Below, one piece after another: positions 1-6,451 of a stretch of 9,328 nucleotides of DNA; position 1 is the stretch's first letter; each line of letters begins with the position of its first letter. Both the position numbers and the translations under genes were made by a program. The notes beneath the pieces were generated by a model. It was not told the origin of the DNA and searched no databases. It saw only the letters and a list, made by a program, of their open reading frames with translations. This DNA comes from Nitrospirae bacterium RBG_13_39_12 (GTDB lineage Bacteria > Nitrospirota > Thermodesulfovibrionia > Thermodesulfovibrionales > SM23-35), in assembly GCA_001805125.1 (NCBI GenBank), contig MHEF01000140.1, positions 1 through 9,328 of the forward strand, given 5' to 3'.

Positions 1-158
1 TCGAGGTCAACGATATGGATTAGTTTCGCTCCGAAAGATTCCCAACGTTTTGCCATAGATCCAGGATCGTTTGAATATGTTGTTACAGCCTCCCTTTTGC
101 CCTGGAAAAGCCTGACGCATTGCCCATCTATCAAATCTATTGCAGGAATAACAATCAT
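1..158 (-). CDS. hisA: HisA, phosphoribosylformimino-AICAR isomerase (5' end only)
   Basis: HisA performs the Amadori-type isomerisation of ProFAR to PRFAR in cytosolic histidine biosynthesis. Only the first 52 codons lie in the window; the rest runs off the left edge. The translation begins MIVIPAIDLIDGQCVRLFQG and continues to KLIHIVDL. That is the hallmark first beta strand of the HisA (beta/alpha)8 barrel, with the family's catalytic Asp at residue 8 and the end of the second strand at the VDL motif near residue 50. The ATG at 156-158 gives exactly the family's usual N-terminus, although no clear Shine-Dalgarno sequence precedes it. The gene diverges from msbA across a 136-bp gap and has no metabolic link to the LPS genes; it probably marks the boundary of a his operon. 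Very sure of the family. Confidence 0.95.
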   Translation of the reverse strand, partial: MIVIPAIDLIDGQCVRLFQGKREAVTTYSNDPGSMAKRWESFGAKLIHIVDL

Positions 159-255
159 ACATTAATTTACCATAACAACATGGAGTGATTTTGAATGTTT
201 ATAACTGCCCTTCCTGTTTCAGGCAATTATGAAGCTATTCCCCTGATCACTTTAT

Positions 256-284
256 TTCACTGTAATCCTATAATTGTTTATACT
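256..284 (+). promoter_or_regulatory. Possible sigma-70-like promoter for msbA
   Basis: Two overlapping -10-like hexamers lie just before msbA. One is a perfect TATAAT at 269-274, with no good -35 box. The other is TATACT at 279-284, preceded at a 17-bp spacing by TTCACT at 256-261 (four of six matches to TTGACA). Either would give a very short or almost absent 5' leader, because the ATG is at 295. This is a motif match only. Confidence 0.3.
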
Positions 285-294
285 ATGAGAACCC

Positions 295-2010
295 ATGCAG
301 ATTCTTAAGAAGATTCTTAAGCTTACAAAGCCATACTGGCCAAGAGTTTTTTTAGGCACCATCTTAGGAGCACTAATCTCCGGAGTTACAGGAGCAATTG
401 CATGGTTAGTGAAACCCGCTCTTGATATTATTTTTGTTGGAAAAAGATATGAATACCTCACGCTTATTCCATTAGGGGTTATTATTCTTTTTACCTTAAA
501 AGGTCTTATTCAGTTCGGTTACACATATCTCATGAAATCATCGGCAATGAAATTGGTGAGAGATACACAGAATAAACTCCACAACCATATCTTATTTGTT
601 CCAGCAGGATATTTTCACAAGGAATCATCCGGTATGGTTATATCGAGAGTGATAAATGATGTACGAGTCCTGAGTGCTCTTTTTACAGAGGTAATTCAGA
701 CTGCTGTTGTTCAGATACCAACCATCCTCGTGCTTCTGGGTGTAGCTTTTTATCGAAAATGGGATTTAACGCTTATTACGTTTATGCTTTTCCCTTTTAT
801 AGCTTACAGCACGAAAAGAGTAGGCAAAAGAGTAAAGAAGAGGAGTTTGGAAGTTCAGAAAAAATGGTCCTATCTAACCCATAGACTCAGTGAAACTATT
901 ATTGGAGCAAAAGTGATAAAAGTTTTTAATAAAGAAGACTACAGGGATAAGAAATTTAAAGAGGAAAATCAAAGGCTCTATCGGGAGAATATGAAAGTTA
1001 TCAAGCTCAAGGAAGGCACAAAGCTTTTAATAGATGTTATTACAGGGATAGCAATAGGACTTATACTGTGGTATGGGGGCAGGCAGGTGAAAGGTGGTGC
1101 AATTACATCTGGTGACTTTGCCTCTATCATCGCTGCAATCTATCTGATTTTTGCACCGGTTAAAAAACTTGGTGATTCATATAATTTCCTGCAGGAGATA
1201 AAGTCTGCTTTAGAAAGAATCGAAAATATTCTCCTTATAAAGAAAGAAGTTACAGGTACGATTGAACTGAAGGAGTTCAAAGAAGGTATACGATACGAGC
1301 ACGTCTCATTTGCCTATAATGATTCCCATGTTCTGAAGGATGTAAATCTTGAGATAAAGGCAGGAGAAGTTATCGCTGTTGTTGGCCCCAGCGGAGCTGG
1401 CAAGACAACCTTTTGTGATCTCATCCCTCGATTTTATGACCCTACAGCAGGCAGCATCAAAATAGACAATAGAGATATCAGGGACTTTGATCTAAAGTCA
1501 CTGAGAAATTTGATAGGGATAGTAAATCAAGATATTATCCTTTTTAATGATACTATTTTTGAGAATATTGCTTTTGGAAACGATAGAGCAAGTCTTGACG
1601 ATATTAAAATAGCTGCAGAGATGGCTTATGCCAATGAATTTATTGAAAAACTGCCTGACGGATACAACACTATCATTGGGGAAAGAGGGCTGACACTTTC
1701 AGGCGGTCAACGGCAGAGACTTGCGATTGCGAGAGCAATCCTCAAAAATCCACCGATATTAATACTAGATGAGGCTACATCGTCGCTTGATACAATATCT
1801 GAGTCAATAGTCCAGAAGGCCATTGAAAGGCTAATGAAAAACCGAACTACAATTGTTATAGCACATAGACTCTCTACTATAAGGAATGCAGATAGGATGG
1901 TCATCCTACACGATGGAAAGATACAAGATATCGGGACACATGATGAGCTTATTTTAAAAAGCCCTATATATTCAGATCTTTGTAGTAATTTGATGCGTTC
2001 AGACTCATGA
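295..2010 (+). CDS. msbA: MsbA-type lipid A/LPS-core ABC exporter (fused TMD-NBD)
   Basis: A half-transporter that acts as a homodimer in the inner membrane. By family knowledge it flips lipid A-core, or another lipid or drug, from the cytoplasmic to the periplasmic leaflet using ATP. The 571 residues are close to the usual MsbA length of about 580. Residues 1-310 form the six-helix exporter domain, and residues 330-571 the nucleotide-binding domain. Visible motifs are Walker A GPSGAGKT (364-371), Q-loop VNQD with Gln412, signature LSGGQ (468-472), Walker B ILILDE with catalytic Glu493, and H-loop His524 in AHRLST. The ATG at 295 has only a weak GAGA (287-290) ahead of it, but the N-terminus fits the family. 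The gene converges on the glycosyltransferase-kinase gene with a 46-bp gap and diverges from hisA, so it seems to be transcribed alone. The LPS setting favours MsbA over a multidrug exporter of the same fold. Confidence 0.92.
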   Translation: MQILKKILKLTKPYWPRVFLGTILGALISGVTGAIAWLVKPALDIIFVGKRYEYLTLIPLGVIILFTLKGLIQFGYTYLMKSSAMKLVRDTQNKLHNHILFVPAGYFHKESSGMVISRVINDVRVLSALFTEVIQTAVVQIPTILVLLGVAFYRKWDLTLITFMLFPFIAYSTKRVGKRVKKRSLEVQKKWSYLTHRLSETIIGAKVIKVFNKEDYRDKKFKEENQRLYRENMKVIKLKEGTKLLIDVITGIAIGLILWYGGRQVKGGAITSGDFASIIAAIYLIFAPVKKLGDSYNFLQEIKSALERIENILLIKKEVTGTIELKEFKEGIRYEHVSFAYNDSHVLKDVNLEIKAGEVIAVVGPSGAGKTTFCDLIPRFYDPTAGSIKIDNRDIRDFDLKSLRNLIGIVNQDIILFNDTIFENIAFGNDRASLDDIKIAAEMAYANEFIEKLPDGYNTIIGERGLTLSGGQRQRLAIARAILKNPPILILDEATSSLDTISESIVQKAIERLMKNRTTIVIAHRLSTIRNADRMVILHDGKIQDIGTHDELILKSPIYSDLCSNLMRSDS

Positions 2011-2056
2011 ACGAGAACCAGTGTAATATGCCTATATTATTTACGAATTAATTAGG

Positions 2057-3904
2057 TTAATATTTTCCCCATATTTCAGGAATCAACTTCTGCAACCTTT
2101 TTCGTGTTTTCAGAAATATCTTACGAGTCAAGTCCTTTGCATATGGTTTAAGTTCCGTATTTTCATTCAGATATTCCTTAAAAAATCTTAAACGGTCGGT
2201 AAAAGTGATTAAGGGCGTTACTATCATATTTATCTGCACTAAGTTTTTCTCACGAAGTCGATCCGGAATTCCTTCGGGAAAATATTTATTTCTTTCATTA
2301 TCAATAAAATGGAAAAGAATTTTATTATCAAGATGGTTGATTAAAATATTTCCCGGACGAAGATCTCCGTGAAAAATTCCGGTTTTATGCAATCTGCCGA
2401 TCAGCCTGCCTATTGTGATTATAAATTCACGTTTTTTTTGAATCGTTTCAAATGATCGTCCATTGAATAAAATATTTATGTAGTCATAAATATTTGAACT
2501 TTTATTAAGGGCTTGTGTTATCAAAAATGTTTTTTGAACCCAGAATCTCTTTAAAATATCCCCTCGAGCAATAAGGTCGGGCGTGCTGAAGCCGTTTTTT
2601 AACAAAAGCATTCCGCCTTGCCATGCCCTTGTCGAACGACTTTTTTTAAAAAACGATAACCTGTCAAAAATATTCCTAAAGCTGAAAATTTTAATAAATA
2701 GAGAAGAATCTTCCATATAGACATTCCAGCATTTTGAATTTGGTGAACTATCTATCTGCTGTGCGTTTAGCGGTGATTCGTCTTTTAACAGAGGTTTAAT
2801 AATTTTGTCAAAATAAGATTCTTTCCAGCCTTTGCCTTTTATCAAAAACAATTTTTTATCCTTTGATAATGGAAAATAATATTTATTTTCCATAAACAGC
2901 TTTTTTCTCTGCCCGGTATTATTTAAAATATTAAACAAATCCGTAATTTTCTTACCATTTACATCTGTTGAATAGCGTTCGATAACGGTTTTTCTTGCCC
3001 TGATACCCATTTCAATCCTCAATTGGTGGTTTTTTACAAGTTCACCCACTTTGTCAATCCATTCAAGTTCGCTATCGGCCCAGAAACCGTTTTCGCCGTC
3101 AATTACTATTTCTTTATTAACACCCACGGGAGAACAAACTGCCGGGACGCCTACTGCCATATATTGCAAGAGCTTAAAGCCGCATTTACCCATTGACCAT
3201 GGGTCGTGAGTAAGAGGCATCAGACCGATATCAAAGGAATGAAGGTCGCTTATCTCTTCCTCATACACCCATTGTTTTTTTATTACCGGCATTCTATCAC
3301 AATCAAAAAACTTATCAGCAATTATCTTTAGCCTGACAAAAGGAAACCTGTCGAAGATTGTATCTAATACATTCTTCATATTTTCAAGATAAAATAAAGT
3401 AACGCTACTGCCTATCCAGCCGAGAATAAGAGGATCAGATCCAATTGCTGACGGTTTTCCCGTATATCTGTTCATATCGATTGGCGTCGGAACAACAAAT
3501 GTTTTGCAATTTTCATTTACAGCAAAATTTTTAAGATACTCATTGCCTGCTATAACTATATCTGCATTTCTAATTATCCTCTTAAAGCTATTCATCTTCC
3601 TTGCAGAAAAAGGGTTTTTATGTGCTGAGTCCCTGAACATAACGGCATCATCAAAATCGTATATAAGGTTCCGGGAATTTTTTCTGAGGAGTAGCCACCA
3701 GATTGTGCTCAAAAGTTTTCTGTGTAAAAAGACGAGATCGAAATCCTTCATTATCCTGAACAGAGACAAGCGATCCATGTGGTTTTTCGGGATTACAAAA
3801 ACTTCAGGCAAAAAACCTTCTCTTTCCAGACAAGGTATATATTGAAGCACTCTATAACGGACACTCGGGCTGTCAAGTCTCGTTACCAAAAAAGCAATGT
3901 TCAC
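2057..3904 (-). CDS. Fusion of GT4-type glycosyltransferase and WaaP/Kdo-kinase-like domain
   Basis: A two-domain protein of 615 residues. Residues 1-325 look like a GT-B glycosyltransferase: an N-terminal SPSVRYRVLQYIPCL motif, YDFDDA (82-87), and a nucleotide-sugar-binding stretch KCGFKLLQYMAVGVPAV (240-256) followed by DGENGFWA. Residues 395-545 resemble the LPS-kinase family: candidate ATP-binding Lys405 in FIKIF, catalytic loop HGDLRPGN (512-519) with Asp514 and Asn519, and metal-binding Asp535 in FIDNERN. A linker of about 70 residues joins them, and the C-terminus is basic. The start is GTG (3902-3904), and its GTGA overlaps the stop of the upstream methyltransferase, implying translational coupling. 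The expected role is to add a sugar to LPS core or another glycan and phosphorylate it, at the cytoplasmic face. No membrane segment is obvious. Donor, acceptor and order of action cannot be read from the sequence. The two domain families are well supported; the combined function is inference. Confidence 0.85.
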   Translation of the reverse strand: MNIAFLVTRLDSPSVRYRVLQYIPCLEREGFLPEVFVIPKNHMDRLSLFRIMKDFDLVFLHRKLLSTIWWLLLRKNSRNLIYDFDDAVMFRDSAHKNPFSARKMNSFKRIIRNADIVIAGNEYLKNFAVNENCKTFVVPTPIDMNRYTGKPSAIGSDPLILGWIGSSVTLFYLENMKNVLDTIFDRFPFVRLKIIADKFFDCDRMPVIKKQWVYEEEISDLHSFDIGLMPLTHDPWSMGKCGFKLLQYMAVGVPAVCSPVGVNKEIVIDGENGFWADSELEWIDKVGELVKNHQLRIEMGIRARKTVIERYSTDVNGKKITDLFNILNNTGQRKKLFMENKYYFPLSKDKKLFLIKGKGWKESYFDKIIKPLLKDESPLNAQQIDSSPNSKCWNVYMEDSSLFIKIFSFRNIFDRLSFFKKSRSTRAWQGGMLLLKNGFSTPDLIARGDILKRFWVQKTFLITQALNKSSNIYDYINILFNGRSFETIQKKREFIITIGRLIGRLHKTGIFHGDLRPGNILINHLDNKILFHFIDNERNKYFPEGIPDRLREKNLVQINMIVTPLITFTDRLRFFKEYLNENTELKPYAKDLTRKIFLKTRKRLQKLIPEIWGKY

Positions 3905-4548
3905 TTCTTGACTGCCACTACTATGATGGATTTTGCAAAATCAATATCGAGATACCTGTGGAGGTGGATAGCCACATACATCCGGAAGAGTCTTCTGAAA
4001 ACCTGGTCATTATAGGTTCTGAACATTTTTTCTATCCTGAATCCTGCGGCAAGGAGCAACCCGCCCATTTCGTCATAACGATAAGGGGTTTTATGATCAT
4101 GGTCCCACCAGTATCGGTTAGGGTGGTGAATATTCGGTGTCGAGACAATTATTTTCCCGCCGATGTTCAGCAAATCGAAAAGCTTCTGCAGCATGGAAAT
4201 ACCTTCATTGAACTCGAGGTGTTCTATTACTTCAGAAAGTATTATTATGTCAAAAGATTCTGAAATTTCATCCAGACTATAATAATTATGAGGCTGTGCC
4301 TTATCTATATCCATTGTTTTGTAAGTTACCAATGGAAATTTATCAATGATTTTTTTATTAAGATCTCTATTATATGCCCCCACGTCAAGTATTTTATTCC
4401 CTTCTTTTAGTTCTTCAACTATTACATCCAGTATTTTCTTTTTTATCTTAAGGTTATATACAGATGGGTAAGCCTTGCGGATTTCTTTACGGCACGAATA
4501 AAACCTGCTCCAGCTAAAATCCTCTTTTGCGTTTCCTGTCAAAATCAA
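3901..4548 (-). CDS. Class I SAM-dependent methyltransferase
   Basis: A small cytosolic methyltransferase of 215 residues with a Rossmann-like fold (Methyltransf_11/23 type). Motif I is ILDVGA (53-58), the acidic end of strand 2 is MDID (79-82), post-motif ILSEVIEHL spans 103-111, and strand 5 GGKIIVSTPN is at 130-139. The C-terminal half is aromatic and basic. An in-frame TAA two codons upstream bounds the start, and no ATG is available. TTG at 4548 is the longest choice. TTG at 4542 is better placed, 7 nt after an AAGG, and may be the true start. The gene overlaps the glycosyltransferase-kinase gene by 4 bp (GTGA), so the products probably act together, for example by O-methylating a glycan or a phosphate-bearing terminus. 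The substrate is unknown. No clear promoter is visible; the region upstream is IS debris. Confidence 0.85.
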   Translation of the reverse strand: MILTGNAKEDFSWSRFYSCRKEIRKAYPSVYNLKIKKKILDVIVEELKEGNKILDVGAYNRDLNKKIIDKFPLVTYKTMDIDKAQPHNYYSLDEISESFDIIILSEVIEHLEFNEGISMLQKLFDLLNIGGKIIVSTPNIHHPNRYWWDHDHKTPYRYDEMGGLLLAAGFRIEKMFRTYNDQVFRRLFRMYVAIHLHRYLDIDFAKSIIVVAVKK

Positions 4549-4564
4549 ACCTTATACCGAAAAG

Positions 4565-4654
4565 TCATTTTGTTTCTATTATTTTAAATAAAACTAACCC
4601 ATTTTGTTTTTTGCTCCATCTCCCAATCTCTATCATATCTTGATTGATACTCAC
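4565..4654 (-). pseudogene. Short ORF fragment, unrecognised
   Basis: An open frame of 29 codons reads GTG at 4652-4654 to TGA at 4565-4567 and encodes VSINQDMIEIGRWSKKQNG followed by LVLFKIIETK. The frame stays open further upstream, into the out-of-frame end of the transposase remnant. The mix of residues looks protein-like and could be the C-terminal tail of a gene cut off by the insertion sequence next to it. I do not recognise the family, and a chance ORF cannot be excluded. Confidence 0.25.
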
Positions 4655-4664
4655 CTTAAAAAGA

Positions 4665-4772
4665 TCACTGGAGCTCTCCTCTCTCCGCCTGCGTCTCCCT
4701 TAGCGCCCTTTCAAATTCTACCCTCGTAAAAAGTGATGGAATCTGGCTGAAAATACTGCTAAACTTATTCAT
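4665..4772 (-). pseudogene. Truncated IS4-type transposase, N-terminus only
   Basis: A frame of 35 codons begins at ATG 4770-4772, behind a strong GGAGG (4778-4782) at 5-nt spacing. It reads MNKFSSIFSQIPSLFTRVEF followed by ERALRETQAERGELQ and a stop. The pattern MNK..SIF.Q...LF.R.EFE.A..E..AE matches, from memory, the start of IS4-family transposases with the DUF4372-type N-terminal domain, which are normally 350-450 residues. The homology seems to break after AERG, so the catalytic DDE core is absent and the gene is dead. It lies upstream of the methyltransferase and away from the repeat. Confidence 0.65.
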
Positions 4773-4778
4773 ATATAC

Positions 4779-4829
4779 CTCCGGTCTGGGTTTTTTGTTA
4801 CTCGCATAACTATATTGCCCAGATCGGAG
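4779..4829 (-). promoter_or_regulatory. Stem-loop enclosing the transposase Shine-Dalgarno site
   Basis: Arms at 4818-4829 and 4779-4790 can pair as a 12-bp stem with one A-C mismatch in the transposase-sense RNA and a 27-nt loop. The 3' arm ends in CGGAG, so it includes most of the GGAGG ribosome site. Transcripts entering from outside the element would fold and hide the site. IS10 and IS50 (also IS4 family) are known to limit translation from read-through transcripts in this way. Confidence 0.5.
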
Positions 4830-4853
4830 TTTATCTAAAACTTATTTTGGACA

Positions 4854-4945
4854 AGTCTGACCGAGCATAATTGCTGAATGTTATTATATATCATGCAGAT
4901 ATGATATACCTTTCCTTAGAACCGTTGATTAAAACCAAATCCAAA
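4854..4945 (+). repeat. Direct repeat, copy 1 (partner at 8120-8210)
   Basis: The core 4877-4945 is identical to 8143-8210 except for one extra A at 4899. The outer part, 4854-4876, matches with scattered substitutions. Copy 1 lies directly upstream of the plus-strand glycosyltransferase at 4954, so it probably forms its 5' leader or promoter region. It contains a palindrome (4887-4908). On the minus strand, TATAAT at 4883-4888 is a -10-like match without a recognisable -35 box. Confidence 0.9.
4887..4908. repeat. Palindrome TATATCAT-N6-ATGATATA (copy 1)
   Basis: Two perfect 8-bp inverted arms are separated by GCAGAT. The symmetry and AT-rich arms would suit a dimeric regulator's operator, or they could be a small hairpin. 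The same arms occur at 8153-8173 with a spacer one base shorter. No regulator is encoded in the window. Confidence 0.5.
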
Positions 4946-4953
4946 AAAAATAA

Positions 4954-6441
4954 ATGGTGAAAATAAAAAATACTGATTTATTGATCATTACAGGCATACT
5001 TTTATTATCTTTTTCAGCGCGCCTCTATGCCTTCTTTAATACATCGGTGATAAATCCTGATGGCGTCTTATATATAAATCAGGCAAAGGCTATATTGAAT
5101 AATGACTGGAAGCTTGCTAAAAACTGCGGATATGATTTTATTTCATTGTATCACCTGTTAATCCCTATTTTTTACAGGATATTTGGAGATTGGGTAATTG
5201 CTGCGAAATCAATTTCATTTTTTTGGGGTTCAATTACTGTTATTCCCTTCTATTTCATTCTCAGGAAATTTTTTAAAACATCGACGGCCTTTTTAGCGAG
5301 TTTGGCCTTTTCAATTAATCCTTTCTTCGTCTCATATAGTGTTAAATTAGTCAAAGATCCGATATTTTGGTTTTTCGCTCTTATCGGGATATACTTTTTC
5401 ATAGCTTCTTTGAAAAAAGAAAACAAAATATATTTTCTATTATTTAGTAGTCTCTCTTTTTTAATTGCCGGCTTGGCACGTTTTGAAATATTGATTTACT
5501 TTATAGGATCAATTGTCTATATTTCCTTTTTTGAGGATAAAAAAAGCAAAAAAATTCTCTTCTTTAGCTTACCAATTATTTTTTTGAGTGTCATAATTCT
5601 CAGTAACACGTTTATTTTAATAAATCAATATTATGTTTGGAAACTTTACTTTATGCCTAGAGCACAACACTTTTTCAATGATTTTTTTGATGCCTTATTG
5701 AAACCGGATATATTGGCAAGATCAATTATTGCCCTCAAATTAGAAGTTTATAACATGGTAAAAGTACTTAATCCTCTTTTGGCACCGCTCTTTGTTATAG
5801 GTATCTTAAACATAAAAAAAGAAACTAAAAAAGACAGGCATTTTTGGTATTTCATTCTTATCGCTTTTTTCTCTGCCATAGCATTATTTCTTTTTTATAT
5901 GAAAGTGGAAATTTTATCTCCAAGATATACCGTATTTATTATTCTTCCGAGTTACATTTTCCTCTGTTTTGGGATAGAAAACGTTATGAATTTTTTAAAA
6001 CCAAGAGGATTCTCTGAAAAAAAGGCCATCGGACTGATCTGTTTTTACATTTTAATATCTGTTGTTATCTTCCAATCCAATTTTATTCCCAAAAAGACAG
6101 ACAACATTGTATATAAAAAAATAGGTGAATATATAGCAGAAATAGAAGGGAATAAAACATCGTTAATTATGGCTTCAGATGCAAGAATAATGCTTTATGC
6201 AAATCTTTATGCAGATGAAATAATATGTGGGAATCAATTAATAAAATATGACGATCTGATTAAAATGGATTATCAGGAGATGGTTGCCTTCCTGAAAAAT
6301 AACAATATTAAATATTTTTTGTGGGATGAAAAATCATGGAAAAATGCCGGCTATGATTTCTTGAAGACCTCTGAACCAAAGCATTTCAGAGAGATAAAAC
6401 ACTGGGATGAAGAACAATTGATTTTATACTGGGTATTGTAA
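4954..6441 (+). CDS. GT39/ArnT-like membrane glycosyltransferase
   Basis: An integral inner-membrane GT-C enzyme of 495 residues, expected to transfer a sugar from a polyprenyl-phosphate donor on the periplasmic side. TM1 (about 8-28) is followed by the first periplasmic loop with NPDGVLY (34-40); its Asp36 sits where GT39 enzymes keep the catalytic acid. Further family-like points are KDP (134-136), GLARFE (173-178) and SPRY (322-325). About ten hydrophobic segments precede a soluble C-terminal domain (about 375-495). The ATG at 4954 is fixed by an in-frame TAA immediately before it, and no Shine-Dalgarno sequence is visible. The gene is visibly more AT-rich than the flanking kinase and waaG genes, hinting at transfer. 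It converges on the next gene with a 10-bp gap. The sugar and acceptor (lipid A, core or O-antigen unit) are unknown. Confidence 0.82.
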   Translation: MVKIKNTDLLIITGILLLSFSARLYAFFNTSVINPDGVLYINQAKAILNNDWKLAKNCGYDFISLYHLLIPIFYRIFGDWVIAAKSISFFWGSITVIPFYFILRKFFKTSTAFLASLAFSINPFFVSYSVKLVKDPIFWFFALIGIYFFIASLKKENKIYFLLFSSLSFLIAGLARFEILIYFIGSIVYISFFEDKKSKKILFFSLPIIFLSVIILSNTFILINQYYVWKLYFMPRAQHFFNDFFDALLKPDILARSIIALKLEVYNMVKVLNPLLAPLFVIGILNIKKETKKDRHFWYFILIAFFSAIALFLFYMKVEILSPRYTVFIILPSYIFLCFGIENVMNFLKPRGFSEKKAIGLICFYILISVVIFQSNFIPKKTDNIVYKKIGEYIAEIEGNKTSLIMASDARIMLYANLYADEIICGNQLIKYDDLIKMDYQEMVAFLKNNNIKYFLWDEKSWKNAGYDFLKTSEPKHFREIKHWDEEQLILYWVL

Positions 6442-6451
6442 GAACAACATC

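Larger units (their letters stand above)
4665..4856 (-). mobile_element. Left-end remnant of an IS4-family insertion sequence
   Basis: The stretch holds a transposase N-terminus, a strong ribosome site, a stem-loop and an untranslated leader of about 80 bp. This is the layout of the left end of an IS4-type element. The outer edge is set near 4856, where similarity to the 8120-8210 repeat begins, and is approximate. I found no matching right terminal repeat in 4549-4664, so the element appears deleted from within the transposase onward. No target-site duplication can be shown. Confidence 0.45.

Noticed and set aside
195..308. A 37-codon plus-strand ORF between hisA and msbA, with GGAG 9 nt upstream of its ATG
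   Set aside because: It overlaps the start of msbA out of frame, spans the likely msbA promoter, and its sequence has no recognisable protein character.
2024..2039. Small hairpin TAATAT-GCCT-ATATTA between msbA and the convergent fusion gene, as a bidirectional terminator
   Set aside because: The stem is only 6 bp, all A-T, and has no proper U-tract on either side, so it is too weak to call.
2057..3904. The fusion protein as an artefact of a frameshift joining two genes
   Set aside because: The frame is open without interruption through a plausible linker, and both domains have complete motifs. A sequencing error removing a stop cannot be excluded, but nothing in the sequence suggests one.
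3504..4263. Plus-strand ORFs of 78-113 codons (3504-3845, 3779-4015, 3958-4263) within the fusion and methyltransferase genes
   Set aside because: They lie opposite well-supported coding sequence with clear domain motifs and show no family features of their own.
4877..4945. Repeats as part of a CRISPR array or as tRNA-derived attachment sites
   Set aside because: There are only two copies, 3.3 kb apart, with genes between them. No spacer-repeat series, tRNA or integrase gene is present in the window.
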